The notes under the pieces were generated by a model. That model worked only from the letters and a program-made list of their open reading frames with translations. It did no database searches and was not told the origin of the DNA. The position numbers and the translations under genes are program-made. 64,000 nt of DNA from Dendrobium chrysotoxum (lineage: Eukaryota; Streptophyta; Magnoliopsida; Asparagales; Orchidaceae), in contig CM034307.1 in NCBI GenBank assembly GCA_019925795.1, forward strand, positions 62,682,864 through 62,746,863, in the 5' to 3' direction. Numbering within the stretch: position 1 is the first letter of the stretch; every line of letters begins with the position of its first letter. Of this stretch, positions 13,031-23,580 are shown in pieces.

Positions 13031-13601
13031 TATTATTAAGAATGTGTTGAGAGAATTTCTACTTAGTTTCAGTGCTTGTTTATTGATTATCTAAAGTTTA
13101 TCACTTCAATTTCAGGTTTTTGAAGAAAGTTCGATATTGTAAACTGGTACTAACGTTTTGTTTTTGCATTTCCTATTGTAAAAAGAAGGAAAATTTTTTT
13201 CCAGAGAATTGAGAATTCTATATTTGTCGCAGATAGTATTCACATTTGAAAAGATTTCCTTTTATGTTTTACATGGCTAGTGTTAAAATTTTAAGAAGCT
13301 CTGCTGTAAAATAGGGTAAGTTGTGGTTACTCTTTGGAGAATTTTTTTTATAGAAAGGAATTCTATTTTATTTTTCCTTATTTAGCTACTCAGCATTTGG
13401 AGGAAGTAATTTGAGAAAAGGTAGTTGACAGTAATCAATTTCTATCAGTTTACAAGTAAGTTGACATCAAGGTGTACTGGTCAGTGGTAACCACTTCAAC
13501 TAGTCTATTATTTTTTTATTTTATACTGATCAATGAGGCTTTAAAAATTGGACTGTATAGATCGATTGCACCGGTTTAATCGTGGATCGGTTCTTTGACT
13601 A

Positions 13602-15235
13602 GTCAACATAATTGATGATGAGAACTTATAAGCCAATATCAAGCTATGTGAAATAAATGGAATAAGATGATAACAATCATTGTGTACAAAAGGATGCATG
13701 AATCAGTATCAAGCAATGACTAGCGATCATTGAAAATGTCTTTAGGTAGCGAATAATTGGTTTTATTTGAATTAAGGTATCTAGGATCAGCAAGCGACTC
13801 CATTTTTATTAAAGGAGTCAATATTAAATCATTTCCCATAGAAGTCTATAATAAGTTATAGTTCAAAATTCATTATATGCCTATAATTCTAATAAGTAGA
13901 TATCAATTATTCACAGAACTAAATCAATCTTTGGATATTAGCAATCTTTAGGTTTGCCCATCTGAAGCCAACATTTGGATGAGGTTGTCACATCACCATT
14001 GAACTCATTGTTCTTGTTGGGATGTGTTGAGCAAATTTCAATCATAAACATTCCAATTAGCCAATTATTCTTATCAAATCAAGTGCAACTTAGTCTTAAT
14101 ATTCAATGAGTAATATCAGAATATAACATTTAAGGATAGAATTCATTGCATTAGAGGAAAGTTACTTATATTGGTTTTATACATTAAATAGGCAAAGGTC
14201 AATTTCCATGTAGTTAAATTAGGGCATAATAGAGATGAATCAACCCCATTTCAAGCATTTTTAGGCTCATTTTTATTTACGATTAAAGTATTTTCTTTTT
14301 CGTAAATTTTATTTTATTTTATTTGGTTTAATCTTTTTTTTTGGGATAAGATTAATTTTAAATTTGAATGTTTGTTGGGATTTCATAGGATTAGACTTGC
14401 ATTTAATTAGTTGGTCTTATTCTTATAAATCCATTTCTATTATTAGAGGACCATGATACGTATTTGAGTTTTGAACAAATATTATTGATTGATGATTGAA
14501 TGAAGCTCTCTAGACCTATGTTGTGTATGTGAATGTATTCCTCTTTGCCCCTCCATTACTGAACGATTAGTTCTAATGCTAGTTAATACTTGTCATATAT
14601 ATATATCTTTAATAACTTTTATGTACCTTTAACACATCATTTTTTTAATGCACACTAAATCAATTCTCAATTAATCATATTCCTTGTTTGGATCAATATA
14701 AACCATTTAATTTGTTCTAGGTGAACCACCCCTAACTACTTGAATAGAAATGAAGCATTGACCATATTAAAGGCACCAATCATAAAAGATTGGTTGTTGA
14801 TCGACTTGTGACCTCAAACAAGGCAAATATCTAAACAAGTTTAAGTTGTTTAGTCCTTATAGTGTTCCTTAGGAATTTTCAGTAGTCACATCTTATATAT
14901 ATAGATATATGTATATCTAAAAATTTTATTTTAAGAAGTAGCCATCAATCAAGTAATAAGGAAAAAGTTCAGTGCCACACATTCTAGCAAGCAAAAAAAA
15001 AAAAGAGTGTTTAAAAAATCTATAAAAATGCAAACAGTTGGTATATTAAGAATTACTAATTATAGAGCAATTTGAAAACATTGATACCATTTAGAGCAAA
15101 AGATAATTACAGTGTAGATATCTACAAAGATTCTTGAACTTTAGTGAAGTGGAACGCTGGTCAATAAAATGGAATTTCTAGAGATCTAGAAGCCATTGTT
15201 ATTGTTTTTTACCTGAAGATATATTGATTTTAAGG
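13602..15235. other. Intron sequence without recognisable content
   Basis: AT-rich sequence with short TA-rich runs near 14600 and 14895. No coding frame, no clear repeat borders. Confidence 0.4.
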
Positions 15236-15475
15236 TGGATGTGGCATTCCTATCCATGAGGTGGAGGCAACAATATGGGCCTTAGTGGTGGCAACATTCC
15301 CCACATCATTTGTGGCGATGGAGGTCCCAATTATCGCTACCCAATACTGGTTGAGAAAATAGGGCTTTGCATTGGCATCCCTCCAAGTTATCCAGGAAAC
15401 TACATTGGCCCCAATGGGGTATGGCCTCACATTATTGGAGAAGGCTGCATAGGTGTATTCAAACCTAAATTTTAG
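15236..15475 (+). pseudogene. Gly/Pro-rich protein fragment, unrecognised
   Basis: From 15260 the plus frame reads GGGNNMGLSGGNIPH, then GDGGPNYRYPILVEKIG, PPSYPGNYIGPNGVWPH and GVFKPKF before a stop at 15475. The composition and the many Ile codons at places where Met would suit (GIPPSYPGNY, HIIGEG) suggest a decayed C-terminal tail of a Gly/Met/Pro-rich plant protein, perhaps of the heavy-metal-associated isoprenylated type. That assignment is a guess. A stop at 15257 cuts it from any upstream frame. Confidence 0.35.
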
Positions 15476-16113
15476 AGAGAGGTTAAACTTTTAAATGCAT
15501 ATTTCTTTAAGAAAGCTTATTATTTATCCTTAAACATAATGCATCATCAAAGTTACCCTACTCATAGTAATACTAATAACTTTCCCAACTCATGTAAACT
15601 TGTCCCTAGATTTGACAGTGGTCCTTTTGATTGAACTTTTATCAAGCCTAATACATTTCTTGTTTTAAGGTGTCATCAATCCTTCTAAAGATGCTCTTCT
15701 TGTCCATGCATTTGATAATGATAAGGATTTGGTTGAATTAAACGAAAGTGAAGGAAATAAAATGCAATCTACATAATTTGTAGGTTAATAAAGAAATTTC
15801 ATCCATTAGTTTTTCTCAACCATGTATTCATTTCCTACAACTCAAATTCCCATTATCCAGACAAAGCTAAATAAAAAAAGTCTCTAAAAAGGTTATGTAA
15901 CACTAGTAAATTTAGAAGGCACTAATGATTGAGCAAAATCATCATAATTTGACATATTTTAAATTTAAACAATTTGGATCTGCAGAAATCAAATGCGCTC
16001 CTCTTTTAAGTAAGGGATTAGGGTCTTTATAATGAAAATATTGGTGTGATGTGATGCATCTTAGCATCTCTTATTGTAGAAGCCCAAAGAAGATCTGTAA
16101 TATACTTGTTTAG
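15476..16113. other. Intron sequence without recognisable content
   Basis: AT-rich; no supported feature seen. Confidence 0.4.
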
Positions 16114-16299
16114 TGCTTAAGTGAAAGATGTAAAATTATCAGCCAGCAGTTCAACCTAAAGAAGAACCAATTGACGAACTTCTTGGATTTCAAGCAGTAC
16201 ATGGATTTAATTGGAAGCAAATATAACGAAGGTATTAGATACTTCATGGGGAAACTTGTTGCATGTCGGGAGCTCAATAATAGGTTTAAAGATAGGTAG
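16114..16299 (+). other. Short coding-like frame, unknown
   Basis: A 61-codon frame without start codon includes FLDFKQYMDLIGSKYNEGIR and FMGKLVACRELNNRFKD. The composition looks like protein, not random AT-rich sequence, but I do not recognise it and see no splice sites that fit. Confidence 0.25.
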
Positions 16300-16629
16300 A
16301 ACTTCTATATATTGATGTCAGAGTGATCTGAGGATGACAATGATGGAGAGAGTGCAATTAATGTTTGAAGTTTCCCCTTTCTTTTTATACTCTTTCTCTC
16401 TCTCTTTTTTTTAAATAGAGAAACACATGTAATTTAATTTTGAAGTGAATGAATGAAATTTTGCTTACTCATTAGCCGTTTCTATCTTAACATTGTATTT
16501 TATTAAATTGATTTTTTTTTGTGTTTTGTGCGAGTGAATTTTGGCTCGCTTTGTAGGCGTGATTTCTTTGATTCTTCTCGGTCTTTTCTCCATATCTTGG
16601 TGATCTCTAGTGACATTGACTTTTGTTAG

Positions 16630-17060
16630 ACTCGATCTTCATGAGGTTAACCATCTAGGCTTGTTAGTTAGAAGGGACTCACACTTTACTGAATGTGTGA
16701 TTGACCGCAAAGGGGGGAGTCGCCTTCTCGGGATTGATTTTATTTGATATCGTATCACAGTGTTGTTAGCTTAAAGGGCCTTACCTTTCACTTGACTTGA
16801 GTCTTTGACGGGGTATCCATCCATACTCCTTGGCTAGAAGGGACTCGCGCTCTACTAAATGCGCAAATGGGGGAGTCTCTTTTAAGGGTTAGATTTTATT
16901 TCATATATTAATAAAATATATTTACCTTAGATGGGGTTCACCTTTTGTTAGGCTTGAGTCTTTACAGGGTAATCATTTAGACTCGTTAGTTATAGGGAAA
17001 TTGTGCTTTACTAATTGTGGTCTTGGTTGCAAAGGGAGAGTCATCTTCTTTTGCTAGAAT
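16630..17060 (+). repeat. Diverged tandem repeat, three units of ~150-175 bp
   Basis: Three units share a core like TTAGTTAGAAGGGACTCRCG followed by CTNTACTRAATGYG and GGGGGAGTC. The cores start near 16659, 16832 and 16984. They are separated by TTGAGTCTTTRACRGGGTA spacers. They probably come from an old retrotransposon LTR or leader. Confidence 0.55.
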
Positions 17061-17604
17061 TTTCTTTTAGCAATATGAGTTATCCTTTTGTGACAATTGA
17101 GATGAACTCAAGTGGTATTGTGGATGATTTGTAGGATTCTCTTGAAAAGTAATAGTAAGGGCGAGTGAGTGCAGGGATTGATAGGGTCAATATTAATCAT
17201 TTAAAGTGTAAAGTTTCAAATTGAGAGAATGATTTATATTTCTAGAGTTCACATAACCCTTTTTACTTATAGAGGCGACTCGGTTAAAGTAAAGAGGTGA
17301 CCTCGTTAAGTGCATAGTGTTAGTCCACCTTGGGGCTTTAGTTCTCCTATAACTTGTCCGTCTCGCAACTTTTAACTTAATCCTAAGTCAGAATTACTCT
17401 GACTCTTAGACTCAAGTTAGTCTACCCCATTTATTTTTAGCCAAGTATTATTGTAAGTTAAAATTCCACATGTGATAGTCTCGTCACTTGCCTAAGTTCG
17501 AAGTTGGCTAACTCCAAACTCTAATGGGCTCTTCTAAGGCCAATGTAATAGGGTATTTTCCATTAATGCTTTTTTTATGGGACCTATAGCAAGATCTAAC
17601 TTTC

Positions 17605-17725
17605 CCAAGTGTGATTGAAAAGAGAGCGAGTTCCTTGAGTATACTCAGAAGAAAAGGGCGAGTTCCTCAATTATACTTGGAAGGAAGAGGTGAGTTCCCC
17701 AGTATACTCAACAGATTATTTTACA
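17605..17725 (+). repeat. Short tandem repeat, about 35 bp x 3
   Basis: Three imperfect copies of a unit like GCGAGTTCCTYRATTATACT, then CRGAAGAAAAGG, give a frame with repeating RASSLSIL/RVPQLYLE blocks. It lies between the tandem repeat at 16630 and the decayed Gypsy piece at 17900. Confidence 0.45.
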
Positions 17726-17899
17726 TATCTTTATCCTTTATTTCTTTTAATTTTCTTCAAGGGAGGATCATTTTCCCGAGTTCACAAATCACCTAAAGGG
17801 CTCTTCAGATGTAAAGACTTTGAAATATTTTATTAAGATAGCATGGTGAATACAAAATAAAACTACATATGAGTAGGGCCTTCCCTTATGTGTCAAAGG

Positions 17900-19130
17900 T
17901 TCTCGCACCTCAAGTCCTTACCATTTTCTTCCCTACGCATTTGTGACTTGTAGGCCTTTGACTATATCAAGTTGCCCTCATAGTGATCTTCTGTCAAAGT
18001 GCTAGAACTAAATGCTACATGGTAGGTTGAGACCATTGCCTAAAAAGTGTTCAATAATGGTTGCCAAAGATGACATTGGAAGTGGCGAATACACATCTAC
18101 TATGATGAAGTCAGCCATTATTGTGTATTGATGCTTTCCCTCTCCACAAGTGATGGGTGAAGTAATTATCCCTTCAGCCTTTATTTGTTTTGAGAATCCA
18201 TAGAGAGGTCCTTAAGTGCGTATAAGATGAGAAGAAGCTAAATTCATTTTTTCAAAAACTAATTTAAAGATACTGTTGATTGAGCTTCTCATATCAATCA
18301 GAATGCTCCCAATTTGATATTGGCATTTAGAGTCGTGACCTTCTTAGTATCGTTAAAAGGATGGCCACTCATTGATTTATCTTCCTCAATGAAGTTGACT
18401 AGGGCATCCTCTACTATTGGCATTCTGGCCATAGTTGTCGGGTTAACCTTTCCTAATTGGGGTTTGTTTGAGACTTGTCTGAAGTGATGTCTCCGCTACG
18501 TCCCCTCTGTGAATGGCCGACACCACTCAAGCTAAGTGAATTGCTTGAGCCGAGATTGACTCTTTTTTTTGACCTTCCATGGGCACCTTCCCTGCTTGCC
18601 TTCCCAGATCAACTAAGACGAGCTCCTTTAACTTCCTCGGCTTTATTAGATCCTTCACCAGGTTCCTCGAGTGCCTGCACTCATTGTTGTTGTGCTCGTG
18701 ATCCTTAGGGAGTGCGTAGTACTTAGAGGTATCCCTTGCATGCACTCCCATCCCCATGGAAGCATGATGCTTGAAGAACTTCTTGTTATAAATGGCTTCC
18801 ACCAACTTGGCCATAGATACACATTGTGGGGTGATAGACTCTCCTCCGAGTACTGGTGAGGGGGTGATAGGTCGCACCCTTCAAATCACCTACTCGAGGG
18901 ATCCTCCTGATGTGTTCACCTATCGAGCCTCCCTTTGGACTCGCTCCATTGCTACTTGAATCATCTATCTCCTTCATCTCCATCAAATTATGGTGAGCTG
19001 TAAAGTTTTTTTTCTCCATATTCATTGATGTCTCCTTGTCGTGATGCCATGCTTCATGTAGTGTTTGGTTTCTGGTCAATAGCATCAGTCCACGCCAATC
19101 ACATCTTTTTAGATGTTGGATTCAAATTTG
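17900..19130 (-). mobile_element. Decayed Tat/Retand-type Gypsy fragment (gag end and protease)
   Basis: On the minus strand, 18877-18527 reads FFKHHASMGMGVHARDTSKY, then HEHNNNECRHSRNLVKDLI, matching the gag end of Tat/Retand Gypsy elements (usually KYCxFHxDHGHxTxxCxxL). Farther down, near 18300-18000, pieces such as MLIDMRSSINSIF, KAEGIITSPITCGEG and AMVSTYHVAF match the aspartic protease region (normally ILVDSGSSADILF, VVSTYHLKVKFPT). Frameshifts and stops are frequent and the catalytic DSG reads DMR. Its LTRs were not identified. Confidence 0.65.
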
Positions 19131-20000
19131 CTTGTAGATGATATTTTGACCCTTTTTGTAAGGTTAACTGTAATGTCATGACAAGAGAAAGGAGAGATGG
19201 GCAAGTAAGTAGTAGAGATATGGAATTCAATTAGTCTCTATGATCAATAAGAACAACATAAGTATAAAGAATGCCTTTCAACCTCATATTTATAAGGTTG
19301 AGAAGGTTACAGGAGAGGCTACACCTAGGAAAATAATAAAGTAGTATAAGATTTGTCTTTTACAAACACTTGGATTGGAACGAGTGGGCACACATGGACA
19401 ATATAATACCCAAAATTTTGTCAAATGTAAGCATGAATAGTTCCCGAACTCACTCCCTATTTTATTCTCATATGGGAAACGCCAACTTCAAATTTTTTTT
19501 TTTGAAGTTTAATGTAGAGCAATGTGGTATACAAAAGTGTATTTAAACAATACATATATGTGCATAAATCTCTTGACAAGATATAATTAATATTTAATTA
19601 GTATTAATATAAGTTTTGTCATTTGCTATTTCCACTTAGCTTGGCATGCAATGGTTGATCCCTCACATACTCCATCCAACGGATAGCATTAATGTATAGT
19701 GGCTTAGTGGAAATGTGGAATTAATTATATAGTATTATAATAAAGAATGGATTTGATGCAGGACTTAAATGCTTAGATGATGTTAATTAAGGATTTTTGC
19801 ACGCTTTAGTTTTGAGAACAATATTAATTAAACACTTGTAGTGATTTAAATGATGAAATAAAACACGAAGAACGATGAAACAAGCTTAGGCTAAGTTACA
19901 TGCATAAAAGTTAAGGTCACAAAATAACCAATTATTCTAGCTTTGCATACGATGAAGGTTTTCAACGATAAATCCCTAAGTTAATATTGAGACTTGTCAC
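19131..20000. other. Intron sequence, possible old LTR remains
   Basis: AT-rich with a TATTTATAA-type motif near 19290 and no coding frame. It may be leader or LTR of the decayed element at 17900-19130, but no borders were found. Confidence 0.3.
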
Positions 20001-20160
20001 TATGAAAGATCTCTCACTCAACTCTCTAATTCACTAGGCTTTAGCGTAGGGAAATTAACACGACCTTTATGAATCAAAATAAAACCACAATTGAAAGCAA
20101 CTAGGAAGATACAAGATTTGGAAGATTAGTTTACCGTCATCATGGTTTAGAAACAATTTG

Positions 20161-20340
20161 CTATTGGACGGAAGAAATTTGATTGTCGATGGCGGCAACA
20201 AGGGTGAAGACAATCCTCTCCACGTATTCCTCCACGGTTTGATCAACCTCGTGATTGATGTCGAAAAATGGAGAATGGATGATATCAACTTGGCCTTGTT
20301 CGTTGTAGACGAACCCGTGGTCATGTTCTGGATCTGCCAT
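20161..20340 (-). CDS. Small 59-residue acidic ORF, unknown
   Basis: ATG at 20340 opens a 59-codon frame ending in TAG at 20161. It begins MADPEHDHGFVYNEQGQVD and continues HSPFFDINHEVDQTVEEYVE, ending NQISSVQ. The residue mix is protein-like, unlike the surrounding AT-rich DNA. It lies downstream of the TATA-like box at 21419-21429 on the same strand. I recognise no family. It may be the start of a decayed retrotransposon gag or an unrelated captured exon. Confidence 0.3.
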   Translation of the reverse strand: MADPEHDHGFVYNEQGQVDIIHSPFFDINHEVDQTVEEYVERIVFTLVAAIDNQISSVQ

Positions 20341-21418
20341 GCATGGGTAGATGAGTTTGGGGATGTGTGGAGAAGATACGCGGTGTGGCTTCTTCTCTTT
20401 TCCTTCCTTAGGTGAAGCTTCAAGCCAAGAGAAGTGGTGGCAAGGAGAGGTGGGGGTTCGGCCAAGACTAGGAGAGATAGCCTCTTTCCAAAATCTGAAT
20501 TTGAATTTAAGATTTGAGTAGGGGAGGATTTGGGTTTGAAATTTGAATTCAAGTAAAGAAAAAAGGAGGGAAAATTACTCCTTAATGAGAGACTTAATTA
20601 ATGTCTCTAGAAGGAGGGGAATTAATGTGGGAGAGAGAGAGAGAGATAGGGACAGGGGCCGACGACAACTGCATGGTGAGGAGGTTTAGGGCTAGGGAGG
20701 GTGAGTTTAAAGCTTGCCTAATCAAGGATCTTTAATTGAGGAAGAGGATTTAAATCCAATCCAATTTGAAATTGATTTGGACTTAATTTAAGCAACTTTC
20801 CTAAAATAGATTGTCTATTTTAGGAAGGATTTCAAAATTCAAAATTGATTGAATAATTGAAATCAAAGCTTTTCAAAATGAGGTTGTGTAGAGAAAGGAA
20901 AGTAATGAAGGGAGGTTTGAATTTTGGAGGCAAGGAGATGGAGATTGGATGACCGGTGGCTAGGGTAGGGTTAGGGTTTGGTGGAGTTGGGATTTGGGGT
21001 GGGTTAGCTAATGATTTTGGGAAGGGGCCTTAGGTGGCCGACGGCTAGAAGGAGGTGGTGTTTTGTTGGCCGACGGCTAGGAGAGGCGAAGCCCTTGGGT
21101 GGTCGGCGGTTTGGAGGTGGAAAGGGAAGGGTGGTAGGTTGGTTTGTAGGGGTGGTGGGGTTCGGTCAAGGAGGGGAAGAGGGGTTATGGCCGGCGGTTT
21201 AGAGAGGGGTTTTGGATAGGAGGCCGGTGGCTTAAGGGAGAAGGAGGAGGGGAGGAAGGAAGGAGAAAGTAATCACGAACCCGGATGCTTCCTGTGGTTG
21301 GTGGGTGATCCAATTCCCTCACCTAGGGATTTCTCTCCAAGAACTCTCAAACTCTCACAAAAATTCAATTGAAATTTTCATCATCTTCATTCATTGACTT
21401 CAAAAGAATAACAAGGAG

Positions 21419-21429
21419 CTTATAAATAG
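21419..21429 (-). promoter_or_regulatory. TATA-like box of a retrotransposon promoter
   Basis: The minus strand reads CTATTTATAAG and is followed by a C/T-rich leader. Inferred from sequence only. Confidence 0.35.
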
Positions 21430-21600
21430 CCTCATACAATGAAAGAAAAATAAAAGACAAATTTGCCCCTAGGACATACAGATGACTAGGCCCTCAAGTC
21501 AGGGTAGAAATGAAAAAGATGCATAAATAAATCAAATACATAAAATAACTCAAAAATAAATCGGCGTAATCGTGGCCGTAGATCGTCGGCCCCGTCTCTG

Positions 21601-22330
21601 GGAGACTCTCCAAGGTTGGATGTCCTCATCAGAATTCTTAGTGGAATGGTTTATATTATTATATTAGCAACACCTGTAGCCATTCTTTCATTTATTTCCC
21701 TTCTTCCCATTCAAGTGAGACGAAGCTGTGCAAGCCGTGGGAGAGCTGAAGTTGAAGGAGGCGGGCTGTGTGTGGGAACCGCAGGTTTGGTAGCTGATTT
21801 ATTAGGTAATGAAATTGAGGTAGGAGGTTTAAGATTTCAGAAATCTAGTGGAACTGAATTTCTGAGATAGCAATTTCTGCAATCTTTGTGCTGAGTTAAA
21901 ATTCTGGAATTTCTGAAATATAGCTGAAAGTGGTGGTTGCTTAATTCAGGAATATGGAGGAAATGAACTGCTATAGTGGTTGCTGAAATTAGAAAAAGGT
22001 GTTGTTGCAGTGTTGCTGAAATTAGGTAGGAGGTTATAATATTTGCTGAAAAACATTGCAAGAAGTCAATAAGAGATTTCTGAATTTAGTGTTTGTTAAA
22101 ATTAAGCGATGATTGTTTATCCTATTTGCTGAAATAATGATTACCGAAATCACTTTGTTGAATTCAGGAGGGGAAAATAGGAAAGAAAGGAAGGGAAGTC
22201 ATGAAAGAAGTTTAGGAGTGTAAAGGGGATTTTGAGTTGAATGAAGAAGAGTGTAATTGAGATTGTATACAGAAGGAAAAGAGGCCGTGATGCTTCAGGT
22301 GAACCAAATTACCTGAGTGTTCTGGAAAAC
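21601..22330. other. Unassigned repeat-like sequence
   Basis: Repeats of TTGCTGAAATTAG/GAATTTCTGAAAT-type words occur between about 21840 and 22150. No gene seen. Confidence 0.35.
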
Positions 22331-23231
22331 GAGGTGAGATGCCCAAACAATGCTATAGGAATTAGCAAATGTTCTATTTAATGGCACTTCATATTTATTA
22401 TGTTTATGATTGCACTTCATATTTATTATATTTATAATTGTATTTATTTCAGTTTATTCCAGTTTATTCATGCATGAATATATATGAACATGACATGAGG
22501 GCTTAAAATGATTGCTATTGGGAAAGTGAAATAAGTCATATATGGGGGATAGGCCCGCACAAGTAAAGGTGAAAGACCTGACGAGGTAAGCCTACACTCT
22601 CAATTCTAGAAGTTGGAAATTTAGACTCAACCTTGAATTGAGAGAACAACTTCAATTCTAAAAGTTGGGAAGCTGGACCCAATCTTGAATTGGAAAGCTG
22701 AAAGGATGCAAAAGCTTATAGCCATCATATGACTTGTTTAAAGGTGTTGAACAGTTTTTGGCAAGGTGGATAATACTGCTAGACACTTCTTATGCTCAGT
22801 ATGACATTTCAATATATGTTCTAACCATGTTAGTAATGTTAAGCATTTTTTAATTGTTAACAATGTTATTATTATTTCTTATATATTACTTATGTATTCC
22901 ATTGAGCATTAGCTCATTAGTAGTGCTTGTACTACAGGAAAGGGGAAGGAGCCCATAGGGCATTAAGGGGGTGACTATCTTTCTTTTGGCATACATGTTT
23001 TTTGGGTGTGCATAGAGGTTCAAGTGGAAGCTGTACAAAAACTTTTGGATATGTAAGTAAATTTTAAAGGTTTTAGTAAAGCTCTGTATGAATTAAGATG
23101 TGTATTTATATGCTTCATATTATAAAAATTTTAACGTATTATGATTAGTTGTGTTTGGAGAGTTTGAATAGACTACTTTTTATTTACCCAATTCTAATAT
23201 CAGCGTTTCAGAATTGGGGTACGTAAGAAGA
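22331..23231 (+). mobile_element. Older LTR-like sequence, interrupted by the CRM-like element
   Basis: This segment continues at 28466-28530 after removal of the insertion at 23232-28465. The joined end reads GGGGGTCAAAATAGGGTGTG and ACA, a terminus commonly seen in Del/Tekay-type Gypsy LTRs. The other terminus was not found. Confidence 0.4.
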
Positions 23232-23236
23232 AGGTC

Positions 23237-23580
23237 TGGTGTATGGAACACACGAAACCTGCAACAACAACAAGTAGAACAGGAGAATAGGAGAAAAGGA
23301 AGAAGAACAGAGGAGATACGGGAAGGGCTTGAAACCGAAATTCAGTATTTTCATTCTATATCCACTACAGCCCTTCATACCAGTATATTACTAAGAGTCC
23401 TTTTGCTAAAAACAGGAGAATATACTTAACGATGCCTCTATGCGGCACATGCATAAAACAAGAAAAGTAGTGATGACTAATAACGGCAAGTGGTAGTGAA
23501 TTCTGTAGTTTGTTAGAAAAGCAGAACAATTGTTGTGGTAGTCCTCTGGTGCAGCGTAATCCATAACAGGTTCCACATCA
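23237..23580 (-). repeat. 3' LTR of the CRM-like element
   Basis: 344 bp, differing from the 5' LTR at three positions (one A/C and two A/G changes). Its first three minus-strand bases, TGA, form the pol stop codon. Confidence 0.93.

Larger units (their letters stand above)
10961..13601. repeat. 2.6-kb inverted repeat carrying two DUF247 pseudogene copies
   Basis: The left arm (about 10961-12105) and the right arm (about 12430-13601) are reverse complements at roughly 90 percent identity by eye, separated by about 325 bases. The outermost shared sequence is GTCAAAGAACCGATCCACG. Each arm includes the 3' part of a DUF247 gene plus about 550 bases of 3' flank. The arms would fold into a hairpin RNA if the surrounding intron is transcribed. 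Confidence 0.85.
20001..21600 (-). mobile_element. Probable retrotransposon leader/LTR remnant
   Basis: Read on the minus strand, a TATA-like box (21419-21429) is followed by a G/A-rich leader and then a 59-codon frame at 20340-20161. This is the layout of an LTR promoter plus leader of a retrotransposon. The plus strand of 20640-21260 is strongly G-rich (AGGAGGGGAGG-type runs), so the minus strand is C/T-rich. I found no second LTR and no target duplication. Confidence 0.35.

Noticed and set aside
18475..18859. Plus-strand frames over the decayed Gypsy gag
   Set aside because: Shadows of the minus-strand gag; no match of their own.
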